The translations under genes and the position numbers were made by a program. From Opisthocomus hoazin (taxonomy: Eukaryota; Chordata; Aves; Opisthocomiformes; Opisthocomidae), in assembly GCF_030867145.1 (NCBI RefSeq), contig NC_134419.1, forward strand, positions 77,005,403 to 77,069,402: 64,000 bases of DNA. Reading direction: 5' to 3'. Position 1 is the stretch's first letter; every line of letters starts with the position of its first letter. Below are positions 38,327 to 49,900 of this stretch, piece after piece. The notes under the pieces are model-generated. The model was not told the DNA's origin. It searched no databases and worked only from the letters and a program-made list of their open reading frames with translations.

Positions 38327-41300
38327 CTAGAAAAAAAATTGAAAGAAAAATTCACTTAAACATATGACTTACGAGATTCAGCTGTGAAACTGTGACTGTA
38401 ACAGTCACTACCCCACTGGGAAGTTAACAAAGCTGTTACCACAGTGATTTCAAGAACTTGTGGCTGATCTTCAGCAAGTTAAAAATAATATTGTCAGACT
38501 TGCCTGTATGAACATTTCTGGTTGCATACATAATGGGAAATCTGCTGACCTTCCATCTCTTAGTACTAATAAACCACTCATACTTTGCATTTCTGTAGCA
38601 TACTATATACTCAAAGCTATTTAGCTATACTCAGCTAAATTAATCTTCAGAGTAACTCAAAGAAATAGGTTAATAATTTTATGTTTGGACTACAATAAAG
38701 AAACTGAGACAGACCACGAAATCTGAATCTTCAAAATCTATCCTTTGTGTGTCCAAACACAGAGAGACGGAGCCTGATTTTCACACTCCATAGCTTGCAG
38801 GAAATTTATTTGGAGTTATGGTTGATCAGTATCTCTAATACTATAAGACACTGCACAAAGTGCACAGAAATGGAGATTACTCTGTGAATAATGAATACCA
38901 AAAAATCTAGGTCTAAAAGAGTCCAAAGTCAGACAGAATTCCAATATCACAACTCGCTTCCTTCTCCTCTACTCACTATCTTGTGAACTGTACTATTTAT
39001 TTTGCTGCCTAGAAAAATATCAACAATCTAAGAACCTGGAAAAACATGAAACTGTTGCACATGCAGAAAAGCCCAAACCAATTCAAATTCTATTAAAAGT
39101 TGTGGCTTCTGTGACGTACATTTAAACAGGTATATTATAAAAAGATCTGGATTGGAAAATAATGCATTCTGGAGATAGACTGTGGGTGTCCTATGGATTT
39201 TAGTTAAACCTCTGATAAAGATTAGCCCGAACCAAATATGTGGGACTGTGAATTACGGGTGGCTGAGACCCCTACAAAAGTTCACCCCAAGGCCAATCAC
39301 TTAGCATACCAATAGGGCATACAACTGGGTACAAAACCATGTTAATATGTAAAAACCAGGACCACTACAAAACACCTGTCAGAGACACAAATCATGGGGC
39401 TTTTGTTCCCCTTGAATTCTGCCACTCTCATGTGCGCTGCTCTATACCTGAGCCAGTCCCACAGGAGTTACATCCCTACACTACTCAAAAGCGTGGCTTT
39501 CTTTGCTGTTTGTATTTTTCTCTTCTCACAATTTCGACCATCTATAATTTTTGCAGGGAGAGAAAAGATACTGGGTTTAATCTCTGGCAGACTGCGAGAT
39601 AATGAACTTGCTTGATTTTTCTCAGGCTGGATACTTACAAAGTCAAAATACTCTCCCACATTCTGTAGACAGTGTCTGTTGTCATGAGAAGAAAATGGGA
39701 AATTGTTGTTCACTGCTCTCTGAAAAAAAGAAATTATAGCAAAAAAAATGAAGTTTCACATACCTTATTTGGAGTCTAATAGTCTTAGTTCTCATATTCT
39801 GACAGATGCTGAAATTACAGCTGCCTATGGTCTAACACAGAAGTCATATTCCATGTTAAAACTTCAACTGCACATAATTTTATAGGGGTAATGTGGACCC
39901 TCCGTATTTTAATTTTTACAAAATCATCAGGAGGATTTGCGTTCCCTTGACTTGCTGAATATATATATAATTAATATAAAAGTGTGAATTTTCAGATTAA
40001 GAAATGATACATCCTGTCTGCAAGCAGCAAAATACTAGATACATGTCAGGATTGCCTTGTCTGATTCACTAGTAAGCCTAAAGCTAATTAAAATAAACCA
40101 CAAAAGGGACCCCAAAACTGAATTAATCTATGATTTACGTACTGAATGTCATGTACACTGCTTGTTGCAGGGGAAGTAGAGGAGGTATTAATTGCATAAC
40201 TAATTTATAATCTCATTCGTTAACATAATGTTCATCCAGTCTCTAAAATGAAACTACAGTTTTAGAAGAAAAAAGGACAACTGCAAGGGAACTATTTTAA
40301 AAGTAATTTAACATATTTAATTTTTAAAAAGTTTCTGATATTTCATTGCAATATTATTAAAATAGCTAAAAACTGAAACACTAAAACCTCTTCTGGACTA
40401 TTAGATTGCCTCTGTTCTTCCCCAAGCATTATTTTCCTGCTTCATGTTGGGACTTTCATATTTTTTCTGTAAATGCTCTAGCAATATTTACTTTTACCAT
40501 TGTGGAACACATTTTTCATCTTCCAACTAGTTTTAATGTAACACAATTTAAAAAAGAGTATTTCAAGAGTACGTGAATGTGAAACTGGATGCCTGATCCA
40601 GCAAGAAGAATCATCAAATACAAAATCGGCCTGCATGGAGTCAGCTGCATGAACATATCTTAAGGTATTTGTTGTACTAGACAGATTCTCCACCTTTTTT
40701 AGGTATGTACCACACGTTCACTTGTTTTCTCATACAGATTCAACCAGATTGCAGTTCAATGGATAAGTAAATTCAACGGATACATTCTCATATATGTGTT
40801 TAAAAATAAGCACCTGCTAAGTCAGTAAAATGTAAGACTTATCAAAATATCCTATGCAGCTACACATCAATCTTAACATTTTAGGAACAGTGTTTATTAC
40901 TAGTGCCTATATGCTGCAGGAAAATTGAATACCGAGATGGTAAATACTGAATGTCATCTCTTGGAAGGATTCTGCATATTAACGAATGGTTAAAAAGATC
41001 TATTACACAATAACTATTGGACTATCACGAAGTGAGAAATAAGAGGTAATATAAGCTTAAACAGTACTATACTTCTGAGAAAATTAATCAGTCTCACAGC
41101 CAGTGAGTTCCGTCACACAAAGAGACGAGAGACATCCAGCTTCACACGCAGTGAGCTTGCAACACTGTCAGCACTTTTTAAACGTGTCACATAAACAAAC
41201 TTCCTCAGATTGTTTCTGGGACATCACATTTTAGCCTTTAATGCATCTTTGTACTCTCACCACTGACCTCATTTTAATTCTTGATTTATGACAGATAGGA

Positions 41301-43270
41301 ATTCCACTAATTCTTTTTAGCAGTGAAGCGCTGGTAAACACAAGGCATAAAACATCAGGTGAACAGCCATAGCAGTGTTGGCAAAAGGTCCATCTAACCT
41401 GGTTCTCCTTTTCAGCCACTGAAGGTGGCTAAGGCCAGGCGCTCCACAGAAAGGCATAGGTAGTGTCAACATACTGTATCCTCATGTTACAGTATAATCT
41501 TCTCCTTTCCTTTTCACTAGCCCCAAGCTTCCTTTTTAAATATCCCTTCCTAGACCATTTCTGCTCTTCATTACAGCAAAATCTGTGAAATGAACTCCAT
41601 ATAATTGCTGTGCTTATAGAAAATAAAAATAGAAAATATTCTGTGCACAGAGTGGGTTGGTGAAGCAAAGCTCAGCATGATGATAAAATAAGGACATAAA
41701 AACTTGCTTATGAAATTGTAACATTTTAAATACTCGTGATTTTAAACTGCTGTATTTTATTTGTTTCCAAAATTGTCCCAAATCTCATTTTTAAGCAAGC
41801 CTTAAAAATGTTTCAAATGGGAAGCTTCCAACTTTTTAATAATCAAAAAAAAAAAAAAAAAAAATCCTTCGCCTGAATACACAGAATTTCTGACATTCAA
41901 TTCAAAACAGATCATCAAATTTCAATTAAACATTCTCATAGGCCTTTACACACAGATTTTGGACTGAGATCAATCATAATATATTCTGGCACATAAACGT
42001 GTCTCAAACAGCTATAGTAGCTAAGAAAAGGAAAAGTAACTGATGCTGGAAATCAGCAATAACTACAGCAGGACTTTGAGAATCCAAAAGTGTAACCGAG
42101 TAACTGTGAAATATGTTCCTTCTTTAGCACAGCTAGCAATCATTTTACTCCCTGAGGCACAAAGTCTGCCAGCCCACTACGACTGCTTTGCTAACTACCA
42201 TCAGTGCTATTCTTACTCATAACTTAGCAAGAGGTTTCTTGCAAAAAGGAGCGCTGTAAATTGACTATATTGCCACAGTAACTCACCTGCTCCCGAGCTT
42301 TGTACGCTTGTGGCAATCTATCCTCAACATACTGAGCCGCTCCTGAGTTCCAGACTTGTTTCAGGGCAGACCTTGTAGTTGACTCAGGTTGACTCTGGCA
42401 CGCACCCACTTGAGCAAACTAGAAAACAATGAAAATTGTGACTCATTAAAACAAAAAAAGCCAACAACTAAAAACCCAATAAATCTGATCGGAAATGTGG
42501 GCAAAATGGTATTTTCCCATTTATTTTTTGTTATTTGGATTGCAGCAGCACCTAGCGGCCTCTGGAGAAATCAAGAGCCTCCCCCCGACAGCACAACTCC
42601 TACCATAAAGACCTTAGGATGTAGATCAGTAACCAGACACAAATATTATTTCTCCAGGAACTTTCCAAAAACTGTTTATATAGCGATAATCCGTCCAGCA
42701 AAACCACTTCTGCTACAATATTTTTTTCCCCCTATGCTGCTCCCGCTGCTGTAGGTTAGAAAGCACAGAACTTTTGGGGTACAGCTCAGCCAGACTTTGG
42801 GCCTAAGGGTTCAGCGACGAAGAACGGCCTGTGCCAGGCGCGTGTCCCAGCACCCCGGGATGCCCAGATGTCCTGGGCCAGGGCCTCCCACCGGGGCTGC
42901 GGCACTTGTGACAGCAAGAACTGGCACACAGGTCAGCTGGCATTTTCCAGAAGGCACAGAAAATCAGCGAGGGCTAAATATACAGTAAGAGACCTCCAGA
43001 GAGGTCTCCTCCAAGAGATCTTTCCTGCTTGAAAACTGGAGAAAAAAATCCTGCCAGTTTGCTTTAGCATGCTTCCTCTGAGTACTTAGGGCACTTTTAT
43101 GAACACCGGGAAGGGGATCCTGGCTAAAGCACAAGGTCAGTCCCAGCACGGCGTTTTTTCGAGAGTTTAAGGATAAAAAAGCCCTGGAGGGTGTTGGGGG
43201 TCTCTGGCCGAACGCTCACCCAGATGCCGGTGCGCTGTTGGCTGGGGTGGGAGCACTGGCCCTTGGGCAT
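37970..43270 (-). CDS. TEX36: TEX36, testis-expressed protein 36 (complete, 4 coding exons, 206 aa)
   Basis: TEX36 is a small testis-expressed vertebrate protein of unknown biochemical role (about 186 residues in human). Minus-strand exons, in transcript order: 43270-43220, 42418-42287, 39719-39639, 38326-37970 including the TGA stop. All introns are phase 0 with GT and AG ends. Family matches recalled from mammals: MPKG start (MTKG in human), WF straddling the first intron, PES-T, LPQAYKAREQ (LPPIYKVREKQ), VNNNFPFSSHDNRH (VNNQFPFSVHDNRH) and GMGRKK (GLGRKK). The C-terminal third is much more divergent and about 20 residues longer. No signal peptide or membrane segment is seen. It lies head to head with EDRF1, as in human. 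The unbroken frame across four exons argues it is a live gene. Start context is good, with G at -3. Confidence 0.9.
38327..39638 (-). other. TEX36 intron 3
   Basis: 1.3 kb of AT-rich DNA that contains a MIR-like SINE remnant in its first-listed half (see 38590-38735). Nothing else is recognised. Confidence 0.8.
38590..38735 (-). repeat. MIR-like ancient SINE remnant in TEX36 intron 3
   Basis: On the plus strand, TCAGAGTAACTCAAAGAAAT, GGTTAATAATTTTATG and AAAGAAACTGAGACAGA follow the order of the reverse complement of MIR (acaacaaccct..., attattatcccc, gaggaaactgaggcaca). Highly diverged. Confidence 0.55.
39639..39719 (-). CDS. TEX36: TEX36 coding exon 3 (27 codons)
   Basis: Starts at TTTCAG|AGAGCAGTG and ends TTT|GTAAGT. 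Encodes RAVNNNFPFSSHDNRHCLQN, the most conserved block of the protein. Confidence 0.92.
39720..42286 (-). other. TEX36 intron 2
   Basis: 2.6 kb of AT-rich unique DNA with an A20 run at 41845-41864. The small ORFs in it have no family resemblance and no splice support. Confidence 0.8.
41845..41864. repeat. A20 homopolymer
   Basis: Uninterrupted run in TEX36 intron 2, with no recognisable element in front of it. Confidence 0.9.
42287..42418 (-). CDS. TEX36: TEX36 coding exon 2 (44 codons)
   Basis: Starts at TTCTAG|TTTGCTCAAG and ends CAG|GTGAGT. Encodes FAQVGACQSQPESTTRSALK near the start and EDRLPQAYKAREQ at the end, the latter well matched to mammalian TEX36. Confidence 0.9.
42535..42640 (+). 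repeat. Possible ancient amniote interspersed repeat
   Basis: GCAGCAGCACCTAGCGGCCT, then AATCAAGAGCCTCCC and ACCATAAAGACCTTAGGATG, resembles a sauropsid repeat tail (cagcacctagaggc, atcagggccccat, aaagagcttacaatct). Diverged, so only a suggestion. It sits about 115 bp upstream of TEX36 exon 2. Confidence 0.35.
43220..43270 (-). CDS. TEX36: TEX36 coding exon 1 (17 codons)
   Basis: Encodes MPKGQCSHPSQQRTGIW and ends at TGG|GTGAGC. Found by searching upstream of exon 2 for an ATG-started frame ending in tryptophan before a donor, since human has DGRWFPHIG at this place. Confidence 0.82.
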
Positions 43271-46200
43271 GGCTCTGCCGCTCTTGCCCAGTCCGCTCTG
43301 GCCCAGAGAGGGGGGTGGAACCCCCACTGTGACTTCAGAACCTCCCTGATTGCATCACTCCGTGATTCCGGGGCATCAGTGAGGTCCAGAGGAGCGGAGG
43401 CAATGCTGCCCTTACCCACCTACTGCAGAAGCTGCAGAGGGGCTTTTTATGAGGGTGTGTAGTGACAGGACAAGGGGGAACGGCTCTAAACTAAAAGAGG
43501 GCAGATTTAGATTAGATATTAGGAAGAAATTCTTCCCTGCGAGGGTGGCAGTGCCCTGGCCCAGGTTGCCCAGAGAAGCTGTGGCTGCCCCCTCCCTGGC
43601 AGTGTTCAAGGCCAGGTTCGATGGAGCTCTGAGCAACCTGGTCTGGTGGAAGCGGTCCCTGTGCAGGGCAGGGGGGTTGGAACATGATGGTCTGTAAGGT
43701 CCCTCCGAACCCAAACCGTTCTGTGGTTCTATGATAGGGAAAAAAATGTTGGTAAAAGTACTAAATGGTGTCTGAAAATGGGAGAGAAATTGAGTTCCAT
43801 TCAAAAATAAATTAGTCCTGCACAATTACTTCACAGACACTTTACAATTGGAGCGGTAATATCTAAAGAAAGGAGGGTCATTTCTGAGGAGAAAACCAAG
43901 GACACTAGGTATATTATTAACATGTAACTTCACGCTCTTTCTAAAATCACTTTACACATACACACATCTTAATTACAAACAGTATGTTTAAAAAAACCCT
44001 GACAGCACCTTAAAGGTATTTTTGCCTATGAGTGCTGACTTGCAAACACCTGTATATGTAACCACGAGCACGCTCTGCCAGCCAGCACTGCCCAGGCAGG
44101 GGCTCCAGGAAACCCATCGGGGATGGTGTCCCCCGGGGAATTGGGGGGGGCTGCCCTGCCGGGGCAGACAGCGCTGGGGTGTGGGTGCTGTCGGCACCGT
44201 GCCACTGGCCAGGACAGTCCCCGCTCCGTTCATTCGTATTGTGTAGTGCCCAAGAGGGATGTAGCAGACTTTTTATGTATAACATTTCATAACGTGTTTT
44301 TATGGACGGGGAAGTGGAGAACCAACCAAAAGGTAAGGCTTATTTCACAGAAAGAAAACTGAGCCCTTCCTTACCGTGAAATGAGCCTGTGGGTGAGCTC
44401 TAGACAAGGCAGAACTTCCCACTAAACAAAGCACAAACCAAGACTTTGCCTCCTGGGCCCTGGCAGACTGTAAACAACACGACACTGGTAGGGCAGGTGG
44501 CCTGTTTTCCACTATATTGATGTTCAAGGCTAACTTATGTGGGAATCGTATACCATGGTGGGCAAACGGAACAAGAAAAAATATGGTACTTGCCTTAGTT
44601 AAGTATAAATGGTTCAGACAGTCATAGCCATCTATTTCAAAGGCAATTACAAAGTTCCTGCAGGACAGTCTAGTTTTCCATCTTACTATCAGACACTGGT
44701 AACAATATTTGGGAATACTAGCTGCCATCATGGAGTTTTTCAAGGCTTTCTTCTAATTACCTACTTTGTTTCTCTAAGTAGCTGTTAAAGTTTTGATAAT
44801 ACAGATAAGAGTGATTATTTGGAACTTGCAATTATTAACAACACCATGCTGCAAGCTACTTCTAAGTACAAAAGCAGCTAAATGCCTTTTATGATGATTT
44901 ACAGAGGCTAATGTAAACCTTGTGTGTGAAAAATAAGCTGTTCCAGATAATGCAATTTTGGGTAAGCAAAAAAACCCCAAACCCAACCGTTGTAAACAAG
45001 CTGTAAGAGCAGTGTGTTGTGAAACACTGTCACGATTATATTGTCATCTCAGCCTTGACTGTAATGAACTGTGCTGATGTCTAAATGCACCAGGATCAGA
45101 TCAGAAGGCTGTGGGGATAACTCATGCTATTTTTAAGACTAAGCCAGTCACAGAAACAACTAGAGAAGGCTAAAGACCATGACAGGCAGAGGAACCTGTC
45201 ATTTGTTTATATTCCACTCTACTCACTTTCAGATTCAGTAACTTGGGGCCCATTATTGCAAACTCAGACAGCACTTTGGCCTTTAAAGTATTACTCCACT
45301 ATAAGTTTTTTTTCCCCCTGAAGGGCAACTGCTGTTTTCCAGTGAGATATGGGTAAAGCTGAAAAATAAAAGTTTAAGGGTGAAACGTAAAAAGGTCCCC
45401 TCCTAACACTGCAGAAGGATTCTAAAGGAACATAAGGAATAAATTAAATTATGGAGGAGTTGGGCTGGTCAGCAACAGCAGCAGGCATAGGTCCAGTATA
45501 ATAAAAGTTTGACTAAAACTGCTTTAAAACATTATCATCAATAATTATATTTCTTAAATAGAATTTTTTCGTGCCAAAGTGTACTGTTGTCTTTACAACA
45601 TTGTTGTTACTGCTAGAAGACATGTGCTTTGTGTTAGTAAAAATATGCAAAATTACTTGGTTTACAAAGGAAACAAGGCTTATCCAACCGCACTTTCTGC
45701 CTCTGAGATCCCACAACAATTTTCAAATCTTCAGGCCATTTTCAGTCAACTTTGAGAGAAAGAAAGAATCTTGACAATGACTAGGATCGGCTAAGCTCCA
45801 CGAGGATCAGTGGCAGGACAGAGAAGCACCCCAGTAAAGAAAGGCATTATATTGCCTGGGAAGATGATGACAGCCAGTCAACATTTGTATTTCCTGACCA
45901 GTCACAAACTGTACTGTCTCATGTGGCATGGAGAATAAAGGGTGTCAACTAAGAGGAAATCAATAAATACTAAAAATCACTTGGGCCCTATTCAAGGCAC
46001 CATTTGCTCGCTCAGGCCATCACAGCTAAGCCTTTGCCAAATCCAGAGGCCAGCACCCTACAGTTCTTGACCCCCGGCACTCAAAGGTGCCCCATCACCA
46101 AGCGCTCTCCGGTTCCACCAAGGTTACAGCCACTTGGCACGTGTGCAAGCCCCACGAATCAGCCCCTCATGCCCCGTTCCCTTACCTAAGCTACCTAACA

Positions 46201-46329
46201 CGGCAACGAGCCCAGTCTTCCCTCAGGACAGGGCTGGGACAAACCAGGCCAGAAGGCCCCGGAGGCTCAGCAGCTCCCCGCTACACAGAAACCCCTCGCT
46301 CTCCGGGCACGGCACGAACCGGCTGCTGA
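43271..46329. other. Intergenic space between the TEX36 and EDRF1 starts
   Basis: About 3 kb holding the TEX36 upstream region. A CR1 3' fragment sits at 43430-43736, a GC-rich patch with G runs at about 44050-44230, and the rest is unique. Non-coding 5' exons of TEX36 may lie here but none can be demonstrated. Confidence 0.75.
43430..43736 (+). mobile_element. CR1 LINE, 5'-truncated 3' fragment
   Basis: Shows the usual CR1 tail order: the [24 protein letters not shown] end of the reverse-transcriptase ORF, a WPRLPREAV-like segment, GTTCAAGGCCAGGTT, the GGGGGGTTGGAA box, and a 3' end of GGTCCCT...TTCTGTGGTTCTATGA. It ends on the side away from TEX36 exon 1, and its near edge is about 160 bp upstream of the TEX36 start codon, in antisense orientation to that gene. 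Confidence 0.92.
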
Positions 46330-46960
46330 TGGTGCGGCCCCACCGCTTCGGCTCAGCACCCCTAACAGCCGGCAAACCGCCCAGGAAAGCCAAACCCGCG
46401 CCTGAGGCGGGCGAGAAGCGGCCCCGGCCCTCCCCGGCGCCCGCCATTTCTCGCCACCGCCGCCCTTCTCCTCACGCCTCGGCCCCGCCCCGCCGCGCGA
46501 GTCCCACCTTCCGCGCTCTCCTATTGGCCAGAGCCCGCTTGCCCCACCCTCAGCGCCTCCTGGGGCTTCCCGGGAAGCCGCGCGAGAGGCGGCTGCTCCC
46601 GGCCTGGCGCCCCCCTCCCTCCCCTCAGGCCGGCGGCGGGCGCTGGCAGCGGCCTGCGGGAGATGGAGGAGCTGCGCGGGGCGGGGGCCGCCGCCCCGCT
46701 GAGGGGAGACGCGGAGGAGCCCGTGCGGGTAACGGCGGGGGGGGACGCGGCGCGACTCCGCCCGCGGCGGGCAGCGGGAGAGGTGTCCCGCGGCGGAGGG
46801 GCACCGGAGCCGCCCGGCGGTCCCTCAGCCGGCCCGGTGCCGCGGGGCCGGGCGGGCGGTGAGCGCGGCCCTCGGTAGCGCTGGGAGCCGCCTCACGGGC
46901 GCGCGTGCTCGCCCCGGCTTGGCGAGGGAGGGAACGGAGCGCGGCGGGGAAACCTGCTAA
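46330..46960 (+). promoter_or_regulatory. EDRF1 CpG-island promoter
   Basis: A GC- and CpG-dense stretch in otherwise AT-rich DNA covers the EDRF1 start. There is no TATA box. Visible candidate sites upstream of the ATG are CCGCCAT at 46441-46447 (YY1-like), a GC box CCCCGCCC at 46483-46490 (Sp/KLF-like), and an inverted CCAAT box ATTGG at 46523-46527, about 136 bp before the ATG. This pattern is typical of a housekeeping promoter with dispersed starts. Such islands often fire in both directions, but no minus-strand coding exon is seen close by. Confidence 0.85.
46663..46728 (+). CDS. EDRF1: EDRF1 coding exon 1
   Basis: Codons 1-22, beginning [12 protein letters not shown] and ending before donor GGGTAACG, phase 0. 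It lies in the CpG island. The N-terminus is shorter than the human one as I remember it (about 36 residues before the conserved GSALFLGG-type motif) and is poorly conserved, so the start is supported mainly by the frame joining cleanly to exon 2. Confidence 0.85.
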
Positions 46961-49900
46961 TTATCATTAAGCTTTAATTACGAGCATTTTTTCTGTTGTT
47001 ATGCTGAAGTGCGGTGTGCTGCGCGGTGTTTGGGTAAACAGTGTCCCGTGGATCTGTTTTTTTTTTTTTTTCCTCTTAGCCTGTGTTGTTTCAAAGCTCT
47101 GAAGGCAAGCGTGGCGGCCGCCTGTTTCACCGTGTGTGAGGGGAAATAACGCAGCCGTGAGGCTCACCTGGGGCTGGAAAGCGTTTAGCTTCAATGTTGG
47201 TGTATGTTAGCGAACACTTACTTTCAGACAGTTCTGCAGTGTGAGAGGGGATGGTGTTTTAGCTTTGGCCCTGTTGAGTGATTTCACATTCCGTGGGGAG
47301 CCGACCTTGTGCCTTACGGCTCGCGGAGCGTAGGCTTGGCAAGAGTGTCAGGGTCAGGGTGACCGAAATACGTGTCCAGGAGGGCGTTATGAGTGAACAC
47401 ATGACTGGGCTTGGGTCACTTACTGTTAAAAACAGCTTACTGTAGAGCAATTATGCCATTACTTTATAAACAGAAGACTGATTTCTCTTTGAAAACCAGG
47501 GGTCGGTGCTGTTTCTTGGAGGCAACGAAGTGAAAAGCAGCGCTGTGGTGAAGTACTCGTCTGCCCCGCCGCAAGCAGCATTCGCCCGTCTGCAGGAGAA
47601 AACGGACTTGAAGCTTCCGCCTGCCAACTGGCTGCGCGAAAGCGCCAAGCTGGGACCGGCGGGTACAACCATTCTTGGCAACAACAAAAAAAGTACACCA
47701 TTTTCAAGGTAAACAACAGCAGGCTCTATTTTTTTTTCCCCAGGCCTTTAAGAATAATTCTAACGGTGAACTTGGACCATATGTAATTCAAAGTATAAAG
47801 TACAGACTTCACTATAGCAACTAGCTATCGCTTTTTCTTAACCAGTCTCCCTCTACGTGTTCATCCTTAGTTCTTGCCTGTATGCTATAATCTTGTCTCT
47901 TTTCGAAATGGTTAATAATGCTGTTGATTATTATTTTTTTTTAAGTGCATGTTGACACCTTGCCTGAGACAGTCCAACTTCCTGCATGTTCTTCCCTGGT
48001 TGGCTGTTGTCAATTGGCCAAAATCAAACTAGGCTGGTTCAGCCAGCCATTCTGCTTTTGATAATGTGTGAAAATGGAACAAATGTGGTTCCCTGTGAAA
48101 GTTACAGAGCCAATTTATAGCTCTTCTGCATCTTGAGAAACTGGAACTGTCTAACTAATGGTGAAAGAAATTTCATAGTCTTGTTAAGAGTGATCACAGA
48201 AGTGGAATGAGGGGCAAAACCAAAAAGCAGCATTACCTTTCAGTATGGATGTTTGTTAAATAGTTGGATGAGTTGATTTCAGAGTGTTTATAAATAGGAG
48301 GCTTCAGTCCTGTGCTGGGCAAGCAGATTCACACTAAGTCAACTAGTTAGTGAAATTTAAGAGTTTGCGGATATTCATGATCTGTTTTGGGAGATGTGCA
48401 TTTTTGAGCAGGGTAATGTTTCTCAGGGCTTTATGTATTTTTCCGATGTATTTTAGATACTGTGTTTGTCAAATAGAGGCTGGCAGTTTAATCTCTGTCT
48501 CTAGTGTTGGTAGTAAAAAGCTGATCACAAAAGTATAACTTTAGACACTTACACATCATGTATTTGATTGGATTATCTCAGAATGTTAGGGGTTGGAAGG
48601 GACCTCTGTGGGTCATCTGGTCCAACCCGCCTGCCGAAGCAGGGTCACCCAGAGCAGGCTGCACAGGACCTTGTCCAAGCGGGTCTGGAATATCTCCAGA
48701 GAAGGAGACACCACAACCTCCCTGGGCAGCCTGGGCCAGGGCTCCGTCACCCTCAGAGTGAAGAAGTTATTCCTCCTGTTCAGCTGGAACTTCCTGTGCT
48801 TCAGTTTGTGCCCATTGCCCCTTGTCCTGTCGCTGGGCACCACTGAAAAGAGCTTGGCCCCATCCTCCTGACACCCACCCTGCAGATATTTATGGGCATT
48901 TCTAAGGTCCCCTCTCAGCCTTCTCTTCTCCAGGCTGAACAAGCCCAGCTCCCTCAGCCTCTCCTCATAGGAGAGATGCTCCAGTCCCCTCATCATCCTC
49001 GTAGCCCTCCGCTGGACTGTCTCCAGTAGCTCCTCAACTTTCTTGAACTGAGGAGCCCAGAACTGGACACAGCACTGCAGGTGGGGCCTCTAGGGCAGTG
49101 TAGAGGGGAAGGAGAACCTCCCTCGACCTGCTGGCCACACTCCTCCTAATGCACCCCAGGATCCCATTGGCCTTCTTGGCAACCAGGGCACACTGCTGGC
49201 TCATGGTTAACCTGTCATCCACCAGGACACCCAGGTCCCTCTCTGCAGAGCTGCTCTCCAGCAGGTCAGCCCCAGCCTGTACTGGTGCCTGGGGTTGTTC
49301 CTCCCCAGGTGCAGGACCCTGCACTTGCCCTTGTTGAACCTCATCAGGTTCCTCTCTGCCCAGCTCTCCAGCCTGTCCAGGTCTTGCTGAATGGCAGCAC
49401 AGCCTGCCGGTGTACCCACCCCTCCTCCCAGTTTTGTGTCATCAGCAAACTTGCTGGGGGTACATTCTGACTCTTCATCCAGGTCATTGATGAAGAAGTT
49501 GAATAAAACTGGGTCCAGTACTGACCCCTGAGGGACACCACTAGTTACCAGCCTCCAACTAGACTCAGCGCCGCTGATGGCAACCCTCTGAGCTCTGCCA
49601 TTCAGCCAGTTCTCAGTCCACCTCACTGACCACTCATCCAGCCCACACTTTCTGAGCTTCCCTAGGAGGATGTTATGGGAGACATTGTTGAAAGCCTTGC
49701 TGAAGTCGAGGTAGACAACATCCACTGCTCTCCCCTCATCTACCCAGCCAGTCATGCCATCGTAGAAAGCTATCAGGTTGGTCAAGCATGGTTTCCACTT
49801 GGTGAATCCGTGTTTACTCCTGCTGAACTTCTTTTCCTCCACTTGCTTAGCGATGACCTCCAGAATGAGTTCCTCCGTTATCTTTCCCGGGATGGAGGTG

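Noticed and set aside
44345..44743. 132-codon minus-strand ORF considered as TEX36 exon 1 because of an RFPH motif
   Set aside because: No donor follows the motif in the right phase; the exon at 43220-43270 fits sequence, phase and donor.
46134..46862. 242-codon ORF across the CpG island
   Set aside because: Long frames are expected in GC-rich DNA with few stops. It is out of frame with EDRF1 and is Arg/Pro/Ala-rich without domains.
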